Of a stretch of DNA of 64,000 nucleotides, positions 33,801-42,700 are shown one piece after another. How positions within the stretch are numbered: the first letter of the stretch is position 1; the number at the start of each line of letters is the position of its first letter. This stretch comes from Litoditis marina (Eukaryota > Nematoda > Chromadorea > Rhabditida > Rhabditidae). Location: NCBI GenBank assembly GCA_964036275.1, contig OZ038434.1, positions 23,603,071 through 23,667,070 of the forward strand, written 5' to 3'. The notes beneath the pieces were generated by a model. That model had not been told where the DNA came from. It made no database searches and saw nothing but the letters and a program-made list of their open reading frames with translations. A program made the translations under genes and the position numbers.

Positions 33801-36800
33801 GAAATTTCGCACGTAGGTAAAGTCGGTGTATCATGTACTTGCGTGATATCGCGCAGCCTTTCCGAAAAACCAAGCAAGACAAGAGGTTGATATCTGAATT
33901 AATGATTGGGGTTTCTGAATGTATGCTCATGATCAGCTCAAACCTTCAAGTTAGAGAGAAACGGTCACTTTAAAATTGCGAGGATTGTAACTGACACTCA
34001 CTTTGGTTAGATTTGAAAGAATTTTTTGATGTCGATATTCAACTTTAACATCTGACCCTTCCTCACATTTTGCTCTCATTCTCCTCCCATCCTCTTCTCC
34101 TGACGAAGCTATTGTGAAGGGGGGAAACGACAGTGGGAGTTGAGTGGGGGGGGGGGGAGGGGGCGACTCTGCAAATGTCCTCATGAACTGCTCTAGCACT
34201 CTTTAGAAATAGAATTTAGAAATAGAACAAACCGAAAGAAGAAATAATCCGAAACAACAAGATAATCAGTGCTCAACCGATACAGCCGTGTGCTGTTTTG
34301 GTTCATTTGTGGATTTTAGAACTATATATTGTCGACTCCAGGAATCTCCTTGGGTCAAGAAGCATGATCTCACAAATCGAATCACAAATATTCTGGAGAG
34401 CATGAGCTTTTATTCGTTCAAACGAAATCCCAGAGTTGATGAAGCCTACGTTGAGTTTGAGCGATCCTACAACGAATGCACAGAGAAAAGGTGAAAGATA
34501 TATGTGACAATCATGTAGGCTACATTGAACGCTTGCATTCATTATTTGATCAAACTAACGTTTACTCTGGACAATTTTTCTCCACTGTGTTCTTGTGGTC
34601 TCGAAAAAAGGTGTATTCTTGTTTTGAGTTCAACTTGGCTTGAAATATCAGATTTTCTGAGTTGTTATAATTTTTTTGGTTTTTCACCAGTCGATGTCAA
34701 AAATAGCAAAACTTGATCTAGAAATTTAGCTTATTTCTGTAGAGTTGTAAGAGAAATGGGTGTGACAAACTCTAGAAGATTAGTGATTGCGCTTGTTGCA
34801 AAGCAGCTCTATAAGTTTTCTGTATGTATATGTGTTAAGCTTCATTCAGACTACTTCTGTTCTATTAGTGACTTTCAAATTCTCACAACTCGAAAAGACA
34901 TTGTTTGTAGGATTACTGGATTTTTCCGAGTGGAACACGAGTTGTGTTTGTTGGTGACCGCGAGCTCGCTGTGGGGCCGAATGTATTCTGCCTACGATAA
35001 AGAAGAACGGGAAATGGCAGAGGCAGGGGCCATGCTAAATGCTCACTGGTGGCCTTCTCCTAGAGATCCCAGTGAAGTCGCTATGTACCCAGCTTATTAC
35101 GGCATTTTAGAAATCGAAGACGAGATGAGTCAGGTGAGTTAATTAAGTCACTAAACCGTTGTTTGATTAATTTTCTCTATTCATTTTCCATCTCTCTTTC
35201 TTTTCTCTCTCTCCCTCTCTCTCTCCCTCTCTCTCTCTCTCTCTTCAGCTCTCGGGGTTTCTTGCTTTCGGTCCCTTCTTGTATCTACTAGCACTAGTTC
35301 TCAGTTTTCCAAAGTGTGGTTAATCGAGAGGTTTGATCTAATTCCGATCGGTCCACTCGGTAAACATGCGACCTGTAAGTAGAGACCCTTATAACAATAT
35401 TTGTTCGGTTCTGACAAGGCAATTGTGATATTCCAGCCAGGTGACTAGATAACCATTCAAGGTTTCTGTTATGTGAGATTTCTCGCTCTTGGTGGATTAC
35501 GAATGATTGTAGGTTAAGCTCGGAATTTCATGTTTTCAGCTGGCTATTTTCGGATATACGCTTGCTCATGAGGTTGGTCATGGGATCTTCAAGCGATTTC
35601 AAAGAACAGTAGCGCCGACAGACTACGACTGCGTTGCGCGGGAAATGGAGCAGACGTGTGAACTGTTTGCCAAAAACGTGAGTCCTTTTTTTACACACAT
35701 AACCAGCTATTCAAATTGTGAAATCGAGCGTTTTAGACAGTTGGTCAATAAGTAAACACTTGATGAAAAACTATAGTTTTTTTATACGAAACAAAAATTG
35801 CTATGTGTTTTGTATCAGTTTTATAAATGAAATTACATGGCTAGGAAAAGTGAAATGGAACGAATTGCACGTGAAATTGGAATTTCGGGAATCGAGAAAA
35901 ACGTGTAAGAACAAATGAACGGTTTCTGTTCTTGGTTGGAATGAGTTTTTTTCCGACTGTAACCTTCCTAAATTTCTTATCTGAATTCTCAGATGTCCTG
36001 CCACAGTGGATATGATACCCTCCAGGAAGACGCAGCAGACTTGGCGGCTCGCAGAATCACCCTGATCATGGCAAAAGAAATAGCATCGAAGACACAAACA
36101 CTTGTGAGCTGCATAAATACGATAATTAGTTGATTATCGTACGTTAGTACATCAGCCAGTTGACTTCTACCATTAGTACATTAGTTAGTTGACTTTGCAT
36201 CAGTACAACATATCATTGACACTCTTAGAATGGATTAAACATGAACGTTAAGCGAGTGAGTTCGAACATTGAGTGCAAAGAAAAAGAGAACGAACTGTCT
36301 GGAAAGTGCCCATTGTAATTAGAATGTCAGAAAAAGTGTTTTCCTTCCGATCTGTTTCAATGATGATAGATGAAGAGTGGATTTGCTAGTAAAGGTGCTA
36401 TATATTTCACAATTCCCCTAACGGTTTAAGATCATGGATGAAAACATATAAGTATAAGACGCTGCAATCTAAATAATTCTCAGAATCTATTTTTTCTTCA
36501 ACAATAAATATTTTTGGGAAAGAGAGCATTTCACTTTTTGATGCAAATTTTTTTCACGGTTGCTTCAAAAGATTAATTTCTTATGTCCCAATTTTTCAAT
36601 CATTAAAAAAATGGGAAGAATGAATTCCATTTTATCAATCATTAAAATATTGGGGAATATTATTTGCATGTTGATATGCCTCTCAAAACCAAGGCTTTTT
36701 TCTTCGAACATTCGAAAACTGAGAAGTCAAAAAGTTCGGTTCCCAAACAATCAACGCATTCTAATTTTTTCGACTTTTGAGAAAAATTTAAATTGCATTT

Positions 36801-37851
36801 TTTTTCCTTTAAATTTAAAAAAAGTTTAGATTCAACCAGAAATCTCAAAAAAAAGATTTCGAAAGTCTGCTCAACTATTGAACGCGGAACTACCAAAACA
36901 ATCAGACCGAGAAAGCAAAAGAACAGCCGACAGAAAATAACCCGTATAAGTCCTGCGACTGTGACACTCACACCGTTTTCCTGATACTGGGCAAAGTGTT
37001 TTGCAACGTTGTATTAATAAATCTCGGTTTCCCGTTCAGAATATGACAGCCAACCGTACCAAGATTTCACCGGAAAATATGATCTACTATGGTGTCAGCT
37101 CGAGGTGGTGCGATCACTGGGTAAGTTTTTGCGGATTCTTGCAATGGGCAGTCTCACAGGAGTAATTTGTAAGACAGTCCTTATATGGTCATCGAGCATT
37201 AGGCAAAGCTTCATATAGATAGTATGATACCATTTTCTGACCCGAGAGGGAATGGTATCTTTGGCCCGGGAAGTGGTGGGTGACTCGGCGTGAGTTTCAA
37301 AACGTTCCATCATTCACACTCGTTGCCGAAGTAAATAAAAAAAAGGGGGGGGGGGTTGAGTAAAACTGTGCTGGGTTGATAGTGTTGATCTCTATTACCA
37401 AATATCAGATTAATCTGGAGGCTTGAAATCACACTCAGTTCCCATTATTTCATTCTGAAAAAAGTTCAGGGTACAAACAGTCCAGGGGACGTTCACTCCT
37501 CATACATTGTTCGTGTGAACGGCGTGCTCAGACTGTCCGAAGATTTCCGTCAAGCATTCCATTGTAAAGCGGGAGACGCTATGGTCATGAAAGAGGTAAT
37601 TTGATGAGCTTCTCAGTAAAACTAATCAAGTGCATGATTTTCTTATGAAAACTGGATTTGTACGAGAAAACCAACACATAGTCCGAAAAATACATAGTAT
37701 TTCCCTGAAAATAACATTGTACAATCGACAACGACCACTTCAACTAATTTACAGAAAATTTCACAATTTAAGATTGAGAAAAAAACAACTTTTAATTTTG
37801 TTGTTTCAGGATGATTTGTGCCATCTGCTTGGAGAGAAGGCAACACGCTAG
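21848..37851 (+). CDS. Secreted M13-like (neprilysin family) zinc peptidase, gene A
   Basis: Twelve exons: 21848-21924, 24046-24211, 24763-24827, 32608-32755, 33383-33541, 34342-34490, 34911-35133, 35540-35677, 35993-36103, 37040-37120, 37470-37595, 37810-37851. They sum to 1,485 bases with consistent phases, giving 494 residues. The exon 4 donor could instead be at 32,743. A signal peptide (MRFLILVLPLICA) is followed by EPCDDFYRHVCP (residues 33-44), the usual M13 start. AHEVGH (about 338-343) is the HExxH zinc site with catalytic Glu. QEDAAD (about 386-391) supplies the third zinc ligand Glu and the partner Asp. VRVNG (about 453-457) matches the substrate-binding Arg motif. A CHSG segment precedes EDAAD and a C-terminal CHLL ends the protein. 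It is shorter than classical M13 enzymes (about 700-750), so it belongs to a compact, probably secreted subfamily. Intron 3 (7.8 kb) is swollen by nested transposons. A polyadenylation signal AATAAA lies near 37,884. Confidence 0.85.
21930..22170 (+). mobile_element. TATAGT-type element in intron 1 of gene A
   Basis: The left end TATAGTCTGTTCCACGCACT with CTCTACAGTAATCT and the right end AGATTACTGTAGAAGGACAT with AACGAACTATA form terminal inverted repeats. An inverted copy of the same element is in gene B (42,906-43,146), in the intron before its exon 5, so the insertions are independent. Confidence 0.7.
22259..22440 (+). mobile_element. tRNA-like SINE element, copy 4
   Basis: Plus-strand copy in intron 1 of gene A: TATAGTCGTCGACAACGG, then ACATGTCTTCGATGCC, A-box-like TAGTAGCGCAGTGGTTAGTG and B box GGTTCGATTCC. 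The tail is a simple degenerate AT-rich stretch. Confidence 0.7.
22740..22820 (-). repeat. Second tRNA-like relic
   Basis: The minus strand reads GGCCGAGTGGTCAAGTGGTT (a good A box as in Leu/Ser-type tRNAs) and later GGGTTCGATCC (B box), 45 bases apart. The T stem and acceptor stem do not pair well, so I read it as a tRNA pseudogene or SINE head, not a working tRNA. Confidence 0.45.
23165..23705 (+). repeat. Degenerate tandem repeat in intron 1 of gene A
   Basis: About 15-18 imperfect copies of a unit of around 30 bases with the core CTCGCGCTCTATGTTAGGGA and AGAACT or AAAGT. Unit spacing is irregular and the copies are diverged. Non-coding. Confidence 0.7.
23724..23847 (+). mobile_element. 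Family-1 hairpin element, copy 1 (diverged)
   Basis: A roughly 120-bp foldback: AGGACAATTATGTGGAT on the left and the inverse of GGACGATTATGTGAACC on the right. The centre has TTGCAGTTTAAAGGACC. The same family is at 45,836-45,960, 57,180-57,303 and 61,380-61,500. Confidence 0.65.
26467..26614 (+). repeat. Split direct repeat A1
   Basis: A 148-base repeat starting AATTGTAATTTCGAAAG and ending GTGTTGTGCGTGGT, identical to 29,506-29,653. It contains GGTCCCGCACCGCGTGCGGT, itself palindromic (CCGCACCGCGTGCGG). Confidence 0.9.
26655..27467 (+). CDS. gag: Gag-like protein of DIRS-type element
   Basis: A 270-residue frame. The N-terminal part is Gln/Pro-rich, the middle is helical and polar, then comes a Ser/Arg-rich stretch (SSRSRSPIRRP) and a C-terminal zinc knuckle CYRCGNPGHWAREC (CX2CX4HX4C, about residues 253-266). 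It is expected to form the particle and bind the element RNA. An internal frame at 27,169 overlaps the 3' third and leads into the reverse transcriptase. The start codon is the first ATG after repeat A1. Confidence 0.85.
   Translation: MVLNSGPQVGDEVTVSTDRSQQQQQEVPPPQGVSAIPIASPMQVMSVDVVSKLLDDAVKAAQLQAIKLVAAVTEKPKETTPVFTRKGFQQQFEFNAQIIKNLTIVIAEDRLGVHKERLQASVELLNQRNQTLVVADRKPEVFAYLESREQAEKYKTSNPILAEFVVKSDKEDAKSKEKAHSSRSRSPIRRPFRAGGVDRQPAPRKVFHRYSEEDRPSTSSSYRGSSSYSGRPAFGSSRHGPQGIRGTRPAGTCYRCGNPGHWARECKVNI
27169..29421 (+). CDS. pol: Reverse transcriptase-RNase H of DIRS-type element
   Basis: The open frame runs from 27,169; the conserved domain starts near 27,480, right after gag ends, so the first 100 residues may be an artefact of overlap or a frameshift product. 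RT motifs: RLILDLSLLN (about residue 200), FDLKAGYHHI, VVPFGLSSAPRLFTK and the catalytic YIDDG (about 300). RNase H follows: VSVDASNMALGA, RELHAIYFG, VRTDNQAAE and EADAASR supply the acidic residues. Further on, SFDMFASAHN, GVDAF and CPWWKAQPF are the downstream block typical of DIRS-group polymerases. No stop or frameshift interrupts it. The reading frame is +1 relative to gag. Confidence 0.9.
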   Translation: MRNPRKRPIPPGPVLPLGGPFARGVWTGSPHPGKSSIDIPKKTALPPPLAIEAPRLILVGQPSDLAVTAPKVFEVLAQLEPATVAATQGIGLGSARSTSRGEYSVGSIHDSSVREFWRGLDPSKLVLDTISSGYVIPFVSVPAQFCAAKNNNSTIYHEKFISDTIAGLAESGAISEVARVQDTRINPISVATGKKLRLILDLSLLNLHLQRDRVKFEDMSLVMDLLPREGFICTFDLKAGYHHILVAEHHRKYLGFQWEGKVFVYNVVPFGLSSAPRLFTKMLRPFVEKWRSEGRGVALYIDDGIIWDTSRSRCSDSAAAIRDDLDRGGWLFAPEKCNWEPEHKGEWLGFAIDLNRFEIAITERRMQKARELLSFLMRTRAISLQERLRWTGTLASCHLVISDRERRQTMAVTRQVASAQEEGSALSFRWQKSSEEQSEFAFWNVELRNPLSVSLDVPNTEFLHDFTVSVDASNMALGAVLEIMPAHLTCSKPLDQQEREKSSTWRELHAIYFGLTSFADYIRGNILVRTDNQAAEIICRKGSIKEELHDIARLIWGWESCYGVKLKVIWVPREENEEADAASRVLDSDDWQISQTTSNWLQRKWGICSFDMFASAHNSHCEQFCSRTWEPTASGVDAFGDGTRRLWHQFLWLVPPVTLVCKTIRYLEFVKGSGILGCPWWKAQPFMAILKPGGVWAEFVKNGLLYPTGAKILQCTSSGEAFSSEFLQFPFAFLLLDFSENPRSRRQPNF
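29439..29508 (+). repeat. Split direct repeat B1
   Basis: 70 bases starting TCCATAAAGCTTTCGTATC and ending GGAGGTATAAT, identical to 31,001-31,070. Its last three bases overlap the first three of A2. Confidence 0.9.
29506..29653 (+). repeat. Split direct repeat A2
   Basis: Identical to A1. Directly after it lies an inverted pair TGCGTGGTCT / AGACCACGCA (about 29,646-29,685) that could be part of the recombination site or a hairpin. Confidence 0.9.
29766..30650 (+). CDS. Tyrosine recombinase of DIRS-type element
   Basis: 294 residues. Catalytic residues are in the expected order: Arg in YRGMLRIGEAQ (about residue 145), Lys in RRSKTDQ, HSFRGGRASAAL (His-x-x-Arg), Trp in VGRWKTS and Tyr in AFQAYIRP near the C-terminus. 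Integrates the circular DNA copy. The N-terminal part, with a TINQYMGHARRF-like segment, resembles the SAM-like core-binding domain. The frame starts after the internal repeat B1-A2, separated from the polymerase, so it probably uses its own transcript or a splice. Confidence 0.9.
   Translation: MESGMPEVAAGLRRAMVTDRAPATINQYMGHARRFSTWQLENNISNVHLSKVRNLYLAHCINNNMHKSIVTIASALSYFFGVQTGGEREVESSILDSASRSAAPTQHRSKITPEHYSHIMEKALLEESSSSLRAAALAIVLYRGMLRIGEAQNLMCSDVSSNGDTWSLHIRRSKTDQTAKGAKVVFKIPANSSESKIWVRFTESMEVGSHLPLFISQSTLVPLTISTLSSELQKLFKKADLQDFGYTTHSFRGGRASAALEAGVTGQAVMAVGRWKTSRAFQAYIRPTHLPDVP
31001..31070 (+). repeat. Split direct repeat B2
   Basis: Right end of the element, identical to B1. A polyadenylation signal AATAAA lies just upstream (about 30,984-30,989). 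Confidence 0.9.
31111..32600. other. Rest of intron 3 of gene A
   Basis: Contains CTGGCGAACTAAAAAA near 31,208, a sequence resembling the foldback terminus. An inverted family-3 repeat covers 31,848-32,092. Short frames here have no domain. No exon was found before 32,608. Confidence 0.45.
31848..32092 (-). repeat. Interspersed repeat, family 3, inverted
   Basis: The minus strand reads ATTGATCTACACACTCTCTC, then TGATCAACGACCACTCG, CTGCTGTTTTTATGGGGGAA and GACAACGAGGAACC. A relative of 4,146-4,346. Confidence 0.55.
35206..35247 (+). repeat. CT microsatellite
   Basis: An imperfect (CT)n tract in the intron after exon 7 of gene A. Confidence 0.8.
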
Positions 37852-37859
37852 TCGACCGC

Positions 37860-39720
37860 AAAATTTCAGTGAATTCACTACGAAATAAATGAATGCAAAA
37901 ACACCGTTATTTCTAGTAATTGAAGAACACAGTCACAAAGATGGTAAAAACAGAATCAAGGACAAAAGCGAAAAAACGAAACCAAGATTCATTGACACGT
38001 TTGTGATATGCTAGAGCAGGGAGAGAATCGTTTCACTGATGTTTCTTTCCCAATGAAGTGAAACATCGTCGAGACTTATGACTTAAACTCACGCATTCGT
38101 GCCACGCACCTTGTGTAGCTAGCTCAGTTTACTATCGTTCACACACTTCTACTTCTGGTAATTTCTTCCTCCGTTACTGCGTGTCCTGTTATGATGTCGT
38201 CATATTCATGACGTTATATTTATGTTCGCCCCCACAACTGATGTTGTGTAATTTTCTTTTTTGGTGTGGAATTCCCTGAGTTTGGATCGAAAGCAACAAG
38301 ATCTACAACCAAAACGTGATGGGATTACAAATAGCGCGTTTAGCTTCGTTTTAGAGACGAAACTCTTGTTGGCGGTTCTCCTACTCACTTTCTCAAGGCA
38401 CGTACATAAAAACTCACAAGAAAACGTGCGTGCTCTAAGAGCTGTTCACTCACATGTATGTCGCAATGCCAATATCTCTGGTTTGCATCACGAACAAAAG
38501 AAAAAAAACAGTGATCTTGACTATTAAATGAATCATGAGGTAGAAATAAATAAGAAAAAACCACAATTATGTTTTTAATCAGTTCGGAAAAACATATGAC
38601 AAAACTGTTAAAGACGCAAGTCAGTACGATTGGAAGACAATTGTAATTCAAGATGACGCAAGATGAATGGGCTCAAAATGCGTTTCAACCAGCCACCGTA
38701 TCACTAGTGATTGCGCAGGGCATTCGTGGCGGGACCAACATTATGAACAAAATAGCGCGAACAAACCCAGAGAAGTGAAAAAAAATTAAAGGAAGCCCGT
38801 TGTGATAGTTTATAAACAGCATTACTTTCATTCGATTCATTGTCGAACTATTACTTACGATAAATATTGAAATTCGACTGCGGAAATATGGAGATGTAAT
38901 CACGTTGCACGGATGTCCTCAGCAGTTCAGATAACAGTGGTGAAACATTATGATTGGTACTCTAGACAGTTTTTGCAATCACAACTTTTCATGTTCGAAA
39001 CGATATGGAAACTATTTATTTGGAGTGCTCGCTGAAAGTATAGTTTTTTTCTCTTATTCGAATTTTGTATCCAATATTTATGCTCTTGTCTTGTGGATAG
39101 TACTTTGAATCGATCGAACAATTTATTGTATGATGAGAAAGTGTCTATATTTTCGTCTTCGTGTGTCCATCAGCGAAATGCGATCTTCCCGAATAGATGA
39201 CATCGTTCATTCTGTAATTGCTGGTTCAAAATACACTAAATAGAGGTGATCACTTCTTATTTGTAGTTCAACTTTTAAACGTCTACACAACATTATCTGA
39301 ACTGAAATGCAGCTGACATCAGACGAATTCATTTCTAAACTATTTATCACGTGACTTTTCGCAGTGTAAAATATGACACTACGAATAGAGACATGTGACT
39401 AATCAAGTCTGCCGATGGCTGGACTAAAACATTTGTTAACAATTACATGTTAACATGTTGTTGGGGTTTTCAGTTTATTCCTATTTCACGGAAGATTATT
39501 ATCATGTGATATTACTTGAAGGAATAAATAATATTATTCCTATTATTCTTAACAAGTTCAGTTGTTGGGCTCGTGTTTATCCATGATGTATTTTGTTTCA
39601 ATATATTCAGAGGGATGGGGATGATTTCTTGTTTGCTCGTTTCTCACAGGTTAAACTTTGATAGCCTTTTGTATTTTACTTGAGGTACTTCGAATGTTTT
39701 TAGAGAGTTTATAGAGAAAA
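37860..39720. other. Spacer between gene A and gene B
   Basis: No supported gene. It should contain the left breakpoint of the inferred inversion, because gene B ends abruptly at its eleventh exon (39,725) with no last exon in this stretch on the minus strand. Confidence 0.45.
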
Positions 39721-39724
39721 GTAC

Positions 39725-42700
39725 CTCATCCATAACCATAGCATCTCCTGATTTGCACTGGAAAGCTCTGCGAAACTCTTCTGACTGTCTCAGCACGCCA
39801 TTCACACGAACTACTCCTGACGAGTGATCGTTCCACGGCATGTTTTCTTTCTAAACTTTTCGAATTTATCTTTGAATGAGGAGCTCTTTGGAATGCGACA
39901 TCTAACTTCATGGACATCGCGTCGACAAAAGAGGTTAGTAGTAGTGAGGGGTAACACAAAAGAAAACATAGGCTGATTTTCTCTTGATTCTGTGAATTAA
40001 AATTCGTTATTTGATTTCCGGAACGTCGAAGCGCTATTCTGTCGTGAACGTATAGAGGGGCAGAAGTTCTGGCAAACGTGGACCTTGCTACGTTCTTATT
40101 GTTGTACAGCACTCAAGATCATCAATGTACTCCGTCACTCGTTCAAGTTTCTCAGTGTTCTCGATGTTAACGCGGTTTCATATACAATCGAAGTCCAATA
40201 CTTTGTGGCAAATTCTTTGTTTGCTGCTATTGGAAACTCACGTCTTCGTTACACCAAAGGATGCCTATTCCGTAGAAAAACGTTTTAGCTGGCGAGAGGG
40301 CGCCGGTCGGACTCTGAAAAAAACTTTCTGCTACATAAGTCTCGTTGTGCAAATGGTTAGTGCAAGGCTCACGAACTGATCAAGATAAAAGTGAATGTAG
40401 TTTTTGAAATAACCAAAGCAGTGGCACCCAAAGAGCATGAAATGCTACCCTAGATGTGAAGAAAAGTGTCCAAGACCTATGTTGATCCGGTCTCAGAGTA
40501 TCTGGGTAACAATTGAGGTTTTTATAAGTTTTCTATTCAAATACTTGAAAACTTATCCTGTGTTTCTACTTCATTTTCAATTATTTTCATGTTAGCAATT
40601 TCTGCCTCTCTCCTAGTCTCCTCGCTCAGTTTCCATGGTTCATTTTGTGATGAGAAAAGTTTTCATGAAAAGATTGACAATTGAGCTGAAGCGCTCTTTC
40701 TCATCATTTTCCCACAAGTCGTTGAATTTCCTACACACCGTTGTGTTTGCATTCAACATCAGTTTCTTTGCCAGTTCGAGGGTCGTGGTCAATGCCGCCA
40801 GATCAGCTGCGTCCTCTCTTATTGTTTTGATTCCACTATGACAGTTCCACTGAAATTGACATATTACGAACTCATTTTGTGTTCTGACTTTGAAGAACCG
40901 GGAGTATAAAGAAAAACCAAAGAGGGGAGGGGGGGGGGGTGTAAAATTTGATTCACTCCAGTACATGTGTCTCGTGTGTCTTTTTCACGTATGCACACTC
41001 AATAAAACATTTTTACCACCCCGCGTCCCGTCTCAACAATGAAACCAACAGTGTGATATGTGTGTTTTGCTTTATCTGTGAATCTGTGATACGTAAACTC
41101 ACGTCTTTCTTGAAAAGTTCACACGTCTTATTCATTTCTTCTATCAAGCACCATATGTCCACTGGATATTCCGTTTCTGCGAAGTCATTACCATTCACGA
41201 ACATTGCATGTCCAACCTCATGAGCCAGCATATAACCAAATGAAGTCAACTGAAATGTGGAACTTGGACAAAAATCGAAATAGGTTTTAGAAAATGGACG
41301 GGAAGTGCATGAAAAGATAAGAACATCAGGAAAAGTAAGAGAAACTTAGAGGCAGATAGCGATAGACATAGAAAGAGGTGTAGAAAAATTAAAGGAGATG
41401 GAGAGATTATCATTCAACACTGTGTCAACCCACCACCCGCATTTCATCCTGGATTTCTAGTAGACCATACGATGCGGGTTGTATTATTACCAATCGTTTT
41501 CTCCTGAGTTTGGCACCAAAGTACTCTTTTTCAGAGGACACGAGTTGATCTTCCAATTCGTCCAATTGGACGTACTTTCTTTGCATCAAAGTTGTGTCGA
41601 TTGCTTTCAATAAACACAAGTCGTATTCCAGATGGAAATGTCCAGTTATCCTGTAATGCATTTCTCGGCTTCTTTCGGTTTGAAGGACATGATACAGAGG
41701 CACTCCCTTGAACAGAACGTTCCCCCTGTAGTCTGCTTTACACGAGAATCATGAATTTCGAAAACTATTATCCACTTGAGTTACTATAAGGATTCAACGA
41801 CCTTATAACCGGAAAGGGTTCACCTTGGAGATCTTGGACAAGAATATCATAGTTTTAGGATTGTGGTCGAGTCGCTTGCGTGAAACACATATTGACCTGC
41901 ATATTCGTGATCCCCGTAGTTTCATCAACCTATGTTCAGATTCGAACTGCGAAAACTTCCATGTGTAAATGGGTGTCAAAATTAAATCAATTGTCAAGTG
42001 TTAATTGCTGTGAATATCAATTGAACTTCTCTTCCGAGAAAATTTTGAGCTGAAAAAATTTTGAGCTGAAAAAAGTTTTGACTGTGAAGTCTAAGCTAAA
42101 TCCATTTTGGCTGTGAAGTCCAAGTTTGAATCGGTATCAGCACATTAGTGCGAGCTGAATTGAAGTTCACTGAAAATTTCGTGCTGAAAACGTGTTAGCT
42201 GAGAATTCCCCTATCTACCTCGCTAGCTAAATAATTTTGAGCCGCTCACTCTTCCGACTTCTGATTTGTTCAACGTTATCTAGTCATACCAATCCCCCGT
42301 GCATTCTTGGTACATCTTCTCAACTTCTTCGAACGCCACTTCAGTTGGATTGCCTTTTAACAGAAAGTAGCGAACTTGATTCATGACATTAGTTATATTC
42401 TTTTCAAGCTTGTGGTTTTGCACCCAGGCGGATTCCTGAAAGCAATGTATCTGAAAATGAAATCTTTAAACGAACTCGGACAATTGGCTAGCAAATTTCG
42501 TGTGACGAGAATATACTCTACAGATCAGGACGAGAAGCTTGTTATTGTTTTCCTGCTGTCTCATTGACCTCCATGCTCTCTCGCCCCATTCGCAGTAAAT
42601 GAACGCGGAGTTTTCTGAGTGGTGGTGTGAAATAAAACAGCGATTGGAAAAATGAATTTATGATCTTTACCAAAACTTACTTGTAGTTGCTTCAGCATGG